From assembly GCF_050948215.1 (NCBI RefSeq), contig NC_135161.1, forward strand, positions 5,775,911 through 5,839,910: DNA of 64,000 nucleotides. The letters run 5' to 3'. Each line of letters starts with the position of its first letter. Within the stretch, counting starts at the first letter, position 1. Source of the DNA: Halictus rubicundus (taxonomy: Eukaryota > Arthropoda > Insecta > Hymenoptera > Halictidae). A program made the translations under genes and the position numbers. The notes under the pieces are model-generated. The model was not told the DNA's origin. It was given only the letters and a program-made list of their open reading frames with translations, and searched no databases. Below are positions 21,911-34,484 of the stretch, one piece after another.

Positions 21911-24140
21911 TTTAAGTTAGATATCTTAAGCTCTAATCATAAAACTCTTTCGTTTGGTTCACGACTTTATGGCTACAATCGTCATCGTGTATTTACAGTA
22001 TTTATATCAACCTTTCTTATCGGTTTTAAAAATGTTAAGAAGATAAAACTTGATCGGCAAAATCAGAACATCTTCGATGTAGCATCGTTTCCGACGAATC
22101 TATAAAATAAGTATCACACGGTAACATAGTTTTAATATTAGTTCACTCTAAATTTCTATAATAAATTGGTATTGTTATTTTCGTTTTTCTTTTTAGTAGT
22201 ACTAATTGTCATTGCCTACCTCCTTAAACGTAACAGAAGCGAATATTAAAACTATGTTAGTTTACACGACGTAGCTGTTAGATTAACAATAAAGACACGA
22301 TTGCAAATACGTTTCTATATTTCTGATGTTGCGTTGTCACTTTCATCAGAGATCGTATAGGCACAGAAAACCTGGTAAGTCATAATCCATAACATTCTAT
22401 CTTGTTCGACAGCAATTTGTAATCTAAGAGTTTTCCTGTACCTTCGGAAGTAGACAGTATCTTACAGATTATGCATTAGTATGCCACTATATCTCAAGAA
22501 TGAGAAAAAAAAAGAAATATGCACTTGTCAAAATCTATACTTATTAGCTTGTTATTAAGTTTCTTTTAATAACAATTTCATATCACCATATTTAAATTTT
22601 ATGTTCGGTATGAACTTTGTGCACAGTCCTCGTTTGCATCGTTGACATTTCGACCTTTGACCTCCGTGCAAGAAAAGTATCGGATAAGTGTAACTCTCTA
22701 TTGTTTCTCTCACTGGTAATTGCATGTGTTTCCTTAAAGACTTTTCCAATATTTGATAAATACTTGAATACGTCTACGCTAAGTATCGTATTAAATCTAA
22801 CGAAAAGAAGGTATTCGAATCTGGGCAAAGGAAGGACAGTGCACGATGGCCTAAGACATCTTTTGTTTTACAAGCACACTCGGTAACATTCGACATATGC
22901 ACAACTTGAGTAGAAAAAATATCTATAACAGATACATTATCTATCCTCCTCATACAAAACTATCATTACATTGTTATAATATTTCATAATTTTCGCCTTT
23001 CACCACGACAAGACGAGCATATTCTCAAAGAAGAATAGTTTCTGTTCTTCGAATCATGTTTTCGTTTTAGTTTTCTTTTCTTTTCACTCGAACGTGAATA
23101 ACACGAGGTGCACCTGTGATTGTAAAGTTACGAGAACTCTCGCTGAAAGCGCGGATTTCAACTGAATGAATAGAATAAAATATTTTCTGACGGTTGGGAT
23201 ATAGCTTTACAACTAAATAATCCGTGAGTCCATTGGCATTTTCATTGTTTATACGGAATTCGAATGTGAACATTTCCATTCCAATTGTACAATTCAACGT
23301 TAGATGTTACTTTTTTTTCTTCTTCTTTTCTTTCTTTCTTTCTTGAATGGTGATTCCCATTTACTAGACACGAGATCGAAAAATTAACTAGTGCAAAACC
23401 AGCAACGGTGTCAAAGTGAATCGTGACGAACGTTGGCAGTGCATTCAATAACGGTGGTTAGCAGCGACTCCGACCAAGTTATTCTTTTTCATTTTCGTTC
23501 AATTGAAATTTCAAACGGACATATCGTTTAACATATAATATACTTTCGTTAGAATGCAAGAATATTTACGAAATAAAAATCGTACTTTATTGTTGTTTCT
23601 CCTAAGAAAGAAACAATATGAATGCACGTGCGATTCCACTTTCTGGCTCGGTTGATCTAGTTCGCACAAATACAGTCACAAAATCGACCATTATTCTTGC
23701 GAAACAAGTTCCACATACTCAAAATGTAATACAGATCAGCTGCATAATGTCTTATGAATAATCATTGTTCAGTATTATATAATACCATGGTCCATTAAAA
23801 GATAATCCGGGTATAAAAACGTAAATGTCGGATAAGTGGCTGCATAATGTGTTTTGTAAGATCGAATTCTCACAGGGCAGAAAACTCGACACTTTTCTCA
23901 ATTGATAAAAAAAAAAGTATGCATGTATTATACGATTAACAATGATTTTTCTGGTGGTGTTAGACAGGCAGAACGATGCGAAGGCTCATAGTTTCTATAA
24001 TGACACGTTCCTATGACGGAACAGGTACAAACGGACAATGACGTTGAATAGTGTCCAGTTTCTGCTCTGAAGCTAATAAACGAAAAGTAACATAAAGTGC
24101 ACGATGTCAAAACGTTATGATGAACGCTAAAATGGTTGTG
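21911..24140. other. convergent 3' flanks of Uba3 and PA2G4
   Basis: AT-rich DNA with AATAAA-type signals (for example AACAATAAAG near 22,286). A perfect 17-bp inverted repeat (22,123-22,139 with 22,242-22,258) encloses about 100 bp. No other gene seen; the short frames at 22.5-22.9 kb have no support. Confidence 0.5.
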
Positions 24141-26297
24141 TTAGGCCTTGGCGTCGACTTCCATTGCCACTTCACCTACAGACTTCTCAGCCTTCTTTTT
24201 CTTCTTCTTCGCTGATTTCGGGTTTGCCGAGGTGTACAACAGAGTCTGAAACAAAACCGATATATCGGTTAATGAGAAAGAAAAATTGGATTATCACCCA
24301 AGAAAATACTCAATAATATACCTTCAATTCTCGATCTTCGACAACGCAGTCGGACTGATAAGTATCGAGGTCGAAAGGTAGTCCTGTTATTTTGTGTGGC
24401 CCGTTTGGCATTAACAGTACCGTGAATTTGAATTGCGCGGCGAATTCATTTGGCTTTTCGTACAATACCTGGAACAATAAATATACGTATACCTCGAGTA
24501 CACTATATGAATAAAACGAATGAGAAAAGAAAGATGTTTCATTAAAACGTACATGGAATGGTTCGATCAGCCTATGACTCACGCATTCCCCCACCGCCAT
24601 TTTTGCTTTTTTCTCGTCTTCAAAAGTGCGTAAGTTGAACGGCATCAAGCCGTGTTTATGAGTGACTTCACAGTAAAACATACGCGACGCTTTCAGTTTT
24701 AGCTGATATGTTTCTTCTGTTTTCTTAAATATCGTGACGCGGGTGTCTTGTTCTCTGCCTACACCTTCACCGGTACTCACCACGACATCCATTGCATATA
24801 CCTGTGAAAGATATTCAGAAAATATAGACCCTTTCTTTGGTTCGTACTAAAACGTTTAATTGAGTTGCGTTTAATTAAACACCTCGTGAGTTTCGAGAGT
24901 ATACTTTTCGTGTTCCTTCTTCTGTGCATCATTCGGATTTTGAATTATTGTTTTCTCCCCATCAATTTTGAACTGTTTCAATTGATGGCTCAACATACCC
25001 TCTATGGGTTTACATTTGTATGCCTCGCAAATTTTTTCTACTGTGCCTGTTATCGTGTAAGTCTACAAAAAAAAAAAAGAAACCGTTACATAAACAATTG
25101 TTATAGCTGTTTGCATGGTATTCGTCTTATATCAAACTGGAGTCTTACCTCTGTACCTGGCTTCAGAAGCCTTAACGCAGCTTGGGATGCGTAATGTGCA
25201 GCTAACACTACATCTGCCCTTCTACCAGTAACTTTTTTTTCTGTCGATGAACCTATAACAATAGTGTGTGCAACAACTGCTATGAAGCCATCAATGTGCG
25301 CCCCAAGGTCTCTAAAAATTATACAAGTATTTTTTATGAAAACAATTGTACGCATTGTTTTCTTGTAAAGTTGCGATCATAAATACTCAAACGATGAACT
25401 CACACTTTTACCAAGTCCTCGTCTTTAAGGAGAACATCCGGTTCGCTGGCAATCGGTGAGAAATGACAAATACAATTATTAACCGATATGCATGTAGGGA
25501 AAGCGATTCCCTTCTTCAGTTCTTTCTCTTTCTTAAAAACTCTACTAGTCTCTTCTAGTAACAATTTGTCTCCGTACTCGCATATCTCTCTTACGGATGC
25601 TCCAACAACACATTTATCTAAAACTTCCTTTAGTACTCCTACAAAGAGAAATAATCGTTTATTCGATACGATCGGAGTAAAATTCAATAAAGAATCGTGT
25701 TATGCGCAATTGAAAAACAATTTGTAATGTTCGTAAATGTTGGTCAACATACGAGCGATGGATCAGTGGTTCTACGATCACAAACTAACGGAAAATAAAT
25801 TCGGTAACAGGAAAACAGTTAATCGATCGTTCGATAACTTGTAGGAAAATGGTAAGAGACGGCAGCGGAACGAGCGAGTCGTGGTCCACAAGTGAGAACG
25901 TGAAAAGAGCTGATTTCAGTTGCAGATAAGAACTGATAATAAACGAGTCGTTGGATCGAGTAGAAAATCACACGAAATTTTCTATTCGATCGAGCATTCA
26001 AAAAAACGTGGAATACGTTAGTTATCGATGAGTTATCGAAACGTGTAATAGTCAAGGCTGGTCTATCCCACATGGTAAGGGGGCCCGGCATTAGCGCGCC
26101 ACATTCCATATGGCCAACCGGAAAATAGAACATTATGGGGCTTGTGGTTTTATGGGACTGAGCCAGTTTTCGATTCTGCGGTTCATTAGAGAACGTTAAG
26201 TCGTTTCCTTACGGTTCACGATCCCGCCGGCCATTTTATACTTGGTGACAACCAAGTCTTCGGCGATGGTCTTCTCATTATCGTCTTTGTCCGCCAT
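24141..26297 (-). CDS. PA2G4: proliferation-associated 2G4 / EBP1 (methionine-aminopeptidase-fold protein)
   Basis: Seven exons: 26297-26213, 25638-25404, 25311-25149, 25062-24883, 24801-24553, 24468-24322 and 24245-24141, giving 387 residues (human about 394). The N-terminus is MADKDDNEKTIAEDLVVTKY, then KKGIAFPTCISVNNCICHFS, DLGAHIDGFIAVVAHT, PIEGMLSHQLKQFKIDGEKT and QFKFTVLLMPNGPHKIT, all diagnostic of PA2G4. The C-terminus is lysine-rich (SAKKKKKKAEKS), the RNA- and ribosome-binding tail. Family members have the M24 'pita-bread' fold without metal-dependent peptidase activity. They bind ribosomes near the exit tunnel and act in ribosome biogenesis and growth control. All seven exons join in frame. 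It is divergent from eIF4B by 680 bp. Confidence 0.96.
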
Positions 26298-26977
26298 GTC
26301 TTCAGCACACTATGTTACAATCACGTGACTATGGGTCTCCTTTGCAGTTGCTTCTTGCTTCCTGTACAGAGCACAGAGCGTGTTACAGTCGGCGCTCTAC
26401 TGGCCGTGTTGGACTGAATCGTGCGTTCCGAAACTTTCTATAGATGGTCACCACCAACATCGGAAACGTAACCGTCGTCACCAATAAACATCTTATCGAT
26501 CATTTCATGCATTTCCCATACTTAACGACCGAAATTTTCTTCGAAAAAAAAAAAAATTTCGATGTCGCTGAGAAAATTGCAATATCGTTTCACGATGTTG
26601 CGTCAACGTTCATCCGTCGAATGGCTAATCATACGATATATAACATATGACCGAAATGTTCGAAACTGTCGATTGATCGTTTCGCATATTCAATGTAACG
26701 GCAAGAATGAAAAGTTATTTTTATAATCGACAACTTCGAAAACTGTATAGATTTATTTCGATATATAACATTCGTTCGGAGCAAAGTGCTTAGAAAATGT
26801 GTACGGACACGACGAGAGCACGCATGTTTTACGGTGCCTCCGAAATTCCCGATGTCCAATGTTGGCCGACATGCGTCCTTCTAAAACGTGTTTCATGCCT
26901 TATGGATCCTGAGGTTGGTCCTGTGCACCATCGAAACGCGGATTTCATTTACATTCGGTTAGATTCGAGCTGCGATC
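26298..26977. promoter_or_regulatory. putative bidirectional promoter PA2G4 / eIF4B
   Basis: The 680-bp gap between two divergent start codons of translation-related genes must contain both 5' UTRs and promoters unless upstream non-coding exons extend further. No TATA box is obvious at either end. Shared regulation is inferred from position only. Confidence 0.55.
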
Positions 26978-29900
26978 ATGTCTGCAGGTAAATTTTTCAT
27001 TGAAAATACAGATCAACGCTGCGAGTTACATTCGTCGATTCGTATTACGAACGCCGGAATCGTTCCTGTTGATACGCTTTTACCATTTTATTGCGACATA
27101 ACCAAACTTCTTGCTGGATGCAGCATGCTTTCAATATTGTAGTACTATGCATTAAAGATCTCGTTCGAAAACGTCGATTGACGCACGCGTTCGTTCGTTC
27201 CAGGCAAGAAAGGAAAGAAGAAGAAGGGCAAAACCGTAGATTTAATGACGTATTTGGCTGATGGGAGTTCAACAGCCACTGTGCCAATGAAACCAATGAG
27301 TTGGGCAGATGATATAGAAGATGATCACGGTAAAACAAATTCATAAATATTTCGTCTGTCGCCGTTTTATTTAAATATATCTTTGCAATCATTTTCAACG
27401 ATGTTTACAATAAATAACAATAATAATAATAATAATACATCTTTATTCGTATAAGATAACTTTTGGAGAAAGAGAAATTTTAGAATTAGTAATCAAGCAT
27501 AGAATAAAAGATGAAATGTAGAAAATTTCTTTAATTATGTACAAAGAAAATGTTAGAGCTTTCGCATATACATTAAGATTCTCGTGTTCTTTTTATTAAG
27601 GAGTTATTAAATAAACATTTAAACAAATCAAAAATAAATAATTCGGGATTTCTTAATAATTAGTTAGTTTTCCAAAGTTTAACAATGATAGTCGACTACC
27701 ACTAGTAACCGTTAATTTGCGGTAGAAGGTTATTCATCGAGGAGCAGCAAGGAGCCCGTGGTCTTACCTACCGCTCCAAGGGCTGCAAGAGATCCACGAG
27801 GTCTCGACAACGATGTCCCAACCAATCCTCCTTTTGTAGCATCTCTTTCTAATCTTCCTTACGATGTGGATGAGGATTATCTAGCAGAATTTTTTGCAGA
27901 CATGAAGGTCAGATTATTTTCTTCATTAGCGTCAAGATGTTTAATTTGTTAGAATCCTTTATATTATTGTTACTTTCTAGATCGTTAATATACGTCTACC
28001 AAAAGATTCAACCAAACTGAAGGGGTATGGGTATATTGAATTCGAAGATCGTCAGAGTTTAATCGATGCTCTTAATTTACCGAATACCGTAAGTCTCTTG
28101 TTCTAAAATAGAAGCAACAAGAAGAACATTATTGAATATGAATCGCGTGGATACATGTCGTCTCTCGTTCACAGTCTATGAAAACAAGAAGAGTACGAAT
28201 CGATGTGGTGAACAGCTCGAACGATGATCGCCGCGGCGGTCGTATGGGTAGAGATAATCGTAGAGATGCTTACGATGATCCGGAGCGTACATCTGGAGAT
28301 TGGAGAAGCGGTCCAAGAGAAAGTATACCTGCGGATGGAGATTCGTACCGAAGTCGGTATGATAACAGGGACAGAGATAGAAGAGATGATCGTGAAGGTA
28401 CTGCAATCAATCATTTTGGAATATAGTCGCTATTACTGGTTAAAGCAAAAATATTAATAAAGTCTTCATCGTTTAGCCTCCGATTTCGATAACAACAAGC
28501 CTGGTGGTTGGCGTGAGAACAACGACAGAGGAAGGCCAATGATGCGAGACAGAGGTGGATTCAGAGACGATGATAAGGACAGAGAATGGTCTCGCTATGA
28601 CAGAGGTAGCAGAGACAGAGACGGGGACAGAAGGAGCGGCTTCGGACCCCGTCGTAATTACAACGATGCTGAGTACGACAGAGACGGTGCGCGTAAACAA
28701 CCACCGCCTATGGACAGTAAACGTAATCGATATTACTATTACTCGAAACATAGATGAAATAGATGTTATGAATTCAATATCTTCCAGAAGCTTTTCCCTA
28801 CAGAAGTGAATTCCATGTTTCAGCTGATTCAAGGGGTAGACCAAAACTCCAACTACAACCCCGTACGAAACCTGTGGAAGCTGGTGCTGCGAAAGAAGAC
28901 CAACCCGTAAAAGATGGTCCTCCATCTGCTCCAGCTTCAACTCCTGCTCCAGCTCCTGCTCCAGCTCCTGCTCCAGCTCCTGCTCCTACTCCTGCAAGCA
29001 CTCCTGCTCCTGCTCCTGCGTCTTCTCCGACACCTGCATCAGCACCTGCACCTGCACCTACACCCACTTCTACTCATGCTCCTTCTTCTGCTCCATCAAC
29101 CAATATATTCGGTGCAGCAAGACCAGTAGATACAGCAGCCAGGGAGAGAGAGATCGAAGAACGTCTTGCTAAATTGAATTCGGAATCGAAGTTCAGAGAT
29201 GAGAGAGACGGGTAAGTTGAATCTGTCAACTATTAATACTATCGAAGTATCTAAATAAAATGAGTTGCTAATCTGTTATATTTCAGCGATCCAGAGAAAC
29301 GTGGGAAAGATGGGATTTGGGGCAGGCGTAATGGAGTACGTATCCAACGCGTGTACCATTTTTCGACTTGCACTCATCGATACTGCATACTTTACAAAAT
29401 GTTTGTTTTAATTCTTTTAGGAAGGTCGTGACGACAAGGAAAAAGAGAGGGGTCGACTAGCTTGGCGAACCGAAGACGACAGAGGTCGACGAAATGAAAG
29501 ATCAGCACCGCAAAGTCAGCCAGCTCATTCTGGTAATTTTTATTTCGTTGATTTCGGAATGAAGTAGTCCATACGATTTTTCATATAAATTTTGTTTGAT
29601 CTAGACCAATACGCGGACTCCAGAGGTCCACCCTCTTTTCGCAGTGGACCTCCACTTCCAAAAGGACCCCAAAGATCAAATGATATCCGTGGATCGGACA
29701 GGTAAATCTTCCCTTTTTTTTTAAATTTTGATATAGGTAATTTTTATTTAGAAAAATCGGTATACAATTTTGATATGCATTTATAGAGATCGAAAAGACA
29801 GAGATAAAGATGATGTCAGCAGAATGTCAAAGGCAAAAGATGAGCAAGCTCCAGTAAGTTGAAAAATATTAACGAATATTTGTGACGACGATGATAATGA

Positions 29901-30014
29901 TGATAATTTTGATGCATTGCTTATATATAACTTACTTCATTGCAGAATTTCGTAGCTTCCAACAAGTATTCCATGCTACCCGATGATGTGGATCCCGACA
30001 ATATTGATGATTAG
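26978..30014 (+). CDS. eIF4B: eukaryotic translation initiation factor 4B
   Basis: Twelve exons: 26978-26987, 27204-27329, 27729-27907, 27981-28088, 28175-28397, 28477-28692, 28824-29211, 29287-29335, 29421-29532, 29605-29701, 29787-29853 and 29946-30014, giving 547 residues. It stimulates the eIF4A helicase and mRNA loading on the 40S subunit. The start GKKGKKKKGKTVDLMTYLA and PMSWADDIED match the family N-terminus. One RRM lies at about residues 79-155 (LSNLPYDVDE as RNP2 region, KGYGYIEF as RNP1). A DRDR/RGG-rich region follows (about 160-285), then a Pro-Ala low-complexity tract (about 310-375) and the family motif FGAARPVDTAAREREIEERL. The acidic C-terminus is DDVDPDNIDD. Exon 3 has an alternative in-frame acceptor 3 nt upstream. 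Exon 6 has three possible in-frame donors. Confidence 0.95.
28930..29085 (+). repeat. coding Pro-Ala repeat in eIF4B exon 7
   Basis: An in-frame GCTCCA/CCTGCT-type repeat encodes alternating Pro and Ala with some Thr and Ser. It stays in frame and produces the mirror-image GAG-type frames on the opposite strand, which are shadows. Such tracts are prone to length variation between individuals and species. Confidence 0.9.
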
Positions 30015-30858
30015 TTTTGATCATTATACGTCATCAATGAAATTGTGCCACACGCATCATAAATTGGTCTATATATGCATATTATTAATTTGTTTTATGT
30101 CTATTAAAAGATACTTATCGAATTGATTCTTAAATCAAGCACTAAGCTCTTGGTATTACTTTACAGGAATTAATGTTGATTTGTATTTAATCTATTTTAT
30201 TATTCGTAATATAATTATCTATCTACGTATGTATTTACTTTATAATTTGGCAATGAACATTCAATACCATTAAATCAATACAAGAAATCTGATGACATTA
30301 GAATAGTGGAGTTATATCGATGTATTTTTTGTTTTTTTCTTTTCTTAATATTTCTAACGATGATTGCATCTGTAAGACTTAGGAATTGGGACTTTATACG
30401 TCATACTTTCTCTACTGTACAGTTATTTTACGATATATAACTGATTTACATGTAATATAACAATGCCAATTTAGGAGGGAACGATTAAAATGATAAGTGT
30501 ATGGTAACTCGAGAGCGATGTATTATATTCAATTGCCTAGAATTCGATGTCACAAGATTTAACGAACAGAAATGTATAATTGCAATTGAACATCGAAACA
30601 TTACATCACATGAACGCAATGAAAATCACGCATTTAACGCATCTATGTGTTACGATGTGTCACATAGAATCGCTATTTTAACAACCGTGACAATATCGTG
30701 GAACTAAAACATGGACTGATCGATGAGAAAAATCTTTTATAGCCATTTTATTATAATAACAATAATTTTCGACGAATTATGCTTGGAGACGTATATATTA
30801 AAAATTATGTATTTACAATTTCTCTTGAGGTATATATACATATTGACTTCGGTTTCGT
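30015..30858. other. convergent 3' flanks of eIF4B and Sec15
   Basis: AT-rich 844-bp gap between two convergent stop codons; it must hold both 3' UTRs. No gene or structured repeat was recognised. The short frame at 30,501-30,707 is unsupported. Confidence 0.5.
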
Positions 30859-33800
30859 TTACTGCTGAGTAGTCTGCGCCAATTGGCGTAGCTGTTTCAA
30901 TACGGTTTCCAATAATTTCTTCTTATCCCTCTCGCTCTTTTTTAGTACGGCGAATACGGTTTTCTTATCGGATTCTTTTAATCTGAAAACATACGTTTTT
31001 ACATGCAAATATATATATACCGGTGAAACGTTACTCCGAACGAAACAAGGTACGGTACTACATACTTCTCTAACAACAACACAGCCATGTTAGGAGTCAC
31101 CAGATGATATTTACTCGATTCGTGGCCGTAGTCGTGGAAATAAGTAGGCCAGTCCCAGCTCATAAACAAATCTAGTAATTGTCTCAATTGTGCGAAATTT
31201 TGGAGCAAGGTTCCTTCAGGCAAACCGACTACAGGTTCCGAGGCGGCAAATTCTAAAAATTTTCGTGTCTTTTTTAAGTTACGTGCAAAAACTATCGGCT
31301 CGGTACAACTACGAACATTCTGTAACCAGACATTGTACATCTTACTGGAGAAAATAAAACAAACACGTACGTTCACACTGTATTGTATCTAAGTTGACTT
31401 GATGAAGAGCACCCATAGATATTTGTTTCACGTCCTCGCTAACTAGTATAGCTAGTATAGCCTTCGCTATGTGAGAACAAGCAGCTTTGCAGGCAACTTG
31501 AGCAACTTCTTCCTGAAGACAAAATCAATATTTATCTCTTATAATTCCTTGGAATGTTATTGTTTGTTGTGCTGAACACTTACAGGTAAATTGGTGAAAC
31601 ATGTGAAAGTACTTTGCAAGAATGCTATGAGATCAGTGATGAAACCGGATGCATGTCCTTGAGGCTCTGCTAGGTTCCAGTCATAATTTTCTAACTCCAA
31701 AAACTCGTCTAGCTTATTCGTTAATTTTTCGCAGATTTGTTTCTCGGCGTCGTCTCTTGCTACTCGGAACATAGCTGACTCGACGCCCATGCAACTTAGT
31801 TGTCCCTCGTGTGGTGTTCTGTTTAATATTATTTCGATGTTAATTAATAATTATTCCATTGTACAAATATATATCATTACCTACAGTTGGCTAATGATTG
31901 AATTCCTACCCTGTGATATTAGTCACAAATTCCTCCAAATACTTTGTCGATTTTTCAAGGTACCCTGTGTTTATGATAATCTGAACTACTTGTAAGAGAG
32001 CCAGCGATGGCTTCCGAAATAAGGATGATAGGCAACCGCTAAATGTTCTCGTTAACAACAAGTTGGTTGATTTGCAAATCATTTCGTCTATCTCGGTTTG
32101 TGTGAAATTCAAATCTTCCGAAAACTTGAGACAAGCATAGATGAACTCCTTGACTTGCTGGTAAACTTTCGGTACCATATCCGAGAATGGAAACTTTTTC
32201 GGGAACTCTGATTTCTCTAATTCTTCGTCGTGATAAGGAAATAAATCCAAAATATCATCGTATTCCTTTTGCGCTGAGACCTATACATACAATAGGTATT
32301 TAATACCAGAAATGCATAAAATATATCGTACAACTACATACCTGAATCGGTAGGAAGCTATCTTCGTCTAAAATGTCTCTGAACACTTGAACCCAATGTT
32401 GCATCAAGACTTCGTTGTAATGCACGCGAATTTCTTGCAACAAATCCCAAAGTTGTCCTACAGAATACCCATAATTCTGCATGAAAAGAAAATAAATAGA
32501 AAATAAATATTTGTACGGAGTATAATTAATTAATAATACAGCAACTGATTGCTTACTCTTAAAGTTGTGTTGAACAACATTATTAGATTTTTTATTCTCA
32601 AAATTAACCTTGCGTCCGTGCAATATGCCTAAAAGGATAATGTGTAGTTAATATTTAATTTAGCGATTCTTCTGATTTAGTAATTCTAATAGTTATAATA
32701 ATAATTAGTTACAGAATGAGTACGGAGTGCATTGACTATCTGGGACAATGCCATGGACCACAGTTCATCCAAGTAAGTCTTTGTTGCTAAGCCATTGCCT
32801 GTATTCAAAATATGATCTTCTACCACGAAGAATCCCACGATTCCTTGGAGGTAAGTCTGATAGCCAGCTATACTCTCGTGCTAAAAATGTAAAATAAAAA
32901 TTGAATGAACATCACGACGGGAATACCGCTTCTGTAAGGGAAGTACAACAATGATATTCACCATATTAATAGGAGACTGTAAAACTAATCTAGCTTGTTG
33001 TTTCCTTTGCTGTCTGTAATACGCTTTAAACGTTTCTCCCTCGCGTAGTACCGTATAAATGTGCATACAACGATATACTGGGCTGAAATCCATTAAATCC
33101 TGAGCACTTAATTCTTCTTCACCATCGTTCGGCACAGATGTTCTGGTCTGTGGTCTCTTCTTTTTACGACCGATGATCTCAGCTTCGATAGTTAATTGTT
33201 CTTGCGTCTGTTCGAAAGATCGACACACAATGCATCATACACGTAACAAATAATAAACGAACAGTATGCAAGCCACACTTACGTGTCTCATAGCAACCTC
33301 GCCGATTTTCGGCGAGTATTTCCTAATGTTTTCTAAAAAGTCTCTTAAATCAGACATGGAAGCATCCTTTATATTCTCACGTAGTCTAAAATCATTGCAA
33401 TCTATCAGTCGCTTAATGTCACTTACACATTTCTGTGTAAATTACTGGTTAGTTACATTCTGCTGTAAAAACAAATGTTGCTTTATCCTGTGACATTACT
33501 CACTGTGGTATTTGTTGAGTAATTTGTGAAGAAAATCTATAATTTGTTACTTTTGGTAAATCATGATGTTCCAACTGCTCCAGTGTCTTTAACGCTGGAT
33601 AATAACGTTTGTCTTTCAATTGTTTCTGCAACTTTGCATAGGCAGCTAAAACAGGAAGACACATGGTAAGACTGTCTACCGCTGCAGCCATGTTGCTCTC
33701 TACTTTGCGGGCTCTGACAAGCTCTTCTCCTTTCTCTATCACTTTGGTGGAAGTAGCGGTGATACGCTTGTCGAGCTCCAATATCTCTGCCTACAGAAAG

Positions 33801-34484
33801 CGATTAGAATTATAGAGAGGTGCCATTCGACAATCTTAGAGTCTCTGCGAAGAGGACTAACATTGAGTTGTTGCGCTTGAGAACGAACTTGCAGAAGTTC
33901 CCTTATCGAATCGATGAAACCTTGATAATGATGGTTGCACATTCGTTCGATATCTTTGTCATGGGCCTTGATGCGTTCGTCGAGCTTTTCCATAAATTTT
34001 TGATGCTCATGGCCATCGTAAATAGCCCTAAAAAAAACAAGAATTTACAGCAACAATAGATTGTCTATGTCTTTAAGTTTGTTATCCCTGTGGAGATTAC
34101 TGGCTACAGTGGTACCTGAAAACAAGCCCTATACTATTAGTATCTGTAGATTCTATTTCATACAGCAGGTACTCGTGCTTGGGTACCATACTTGACAATA
34201 GATTGTCAACTTGGTTAGTTGACAACCTTGACATGGTAGAACCCTAATTCAATGTGTCCTTATTTTACAACAGGGACAACCACCCCCGTTTTTCACCCTT
34301 CCAGTGCGCATATGCGCGGGGTGCGATCGCATCTGCGTGAAGGGGTTGTTCCGGGGGCGGGTCTTTTGACCAAAATACCGATAAGAAATCTATCGTTTTA
34401 TCAGAGGTTTACGTACCGAAAAGTTGGGCCGAGATAGTCGTCTATGCCCTCGATCTCTTGAATAAGAATATCGTATCGTTGCAT
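30859..34484 (-). CDS. Sec15: exocyst complex component Sec15 (EXOC6)
   Basis: Thirteen exons: 34484-34417, 34027-33862, 33790-33504, 33385-33283, 33207-32962, 32880-32713, 32628-32557, 32476-32342, 32280-31910, 31818-31584, 31512-31371, 31252-31066 and 30982-30859. All junctions keep frame, giving 767 residues. Sec15 is the exocyst subunit that binds Rab11/Sec4-type GTPases and tethers secretory vesicles to the plasma membrane. Recognisable blocks are KFMEKLDERIKAHDKDIERM (N-terminal coiled coil), PVLAAYAKLQKQLKDKRYY, DLMDFSPVYRCMHIYTVL, RKQQARLVLQSPINM, GIVGFFVVEDHILNT, FPKKFPFSDMVPKVYQQVKE, KSTNLLLTRTFSGCL and RQLLDLFMSWDWPTYFHDYG. Start ATG at 34484 gives MQRYDILIQEIEGIDD, matching the family. 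It is divergent from the Rsf1-like gene. Confidence 0.96.

Noticed and set aside
22555..22828. Two minus-strand frames of 64 and 78 codons between Uba3 and PA2G4
   Set aside because: No domain, no splice sites, and they overlap each other in different frames within convergent 3' flanks.
28798..29067. Gly-Ala-rich minus-strand frame
   Set aside because: It is the antisense shadow of the Pro-Ala coding repeat in eIF4B.
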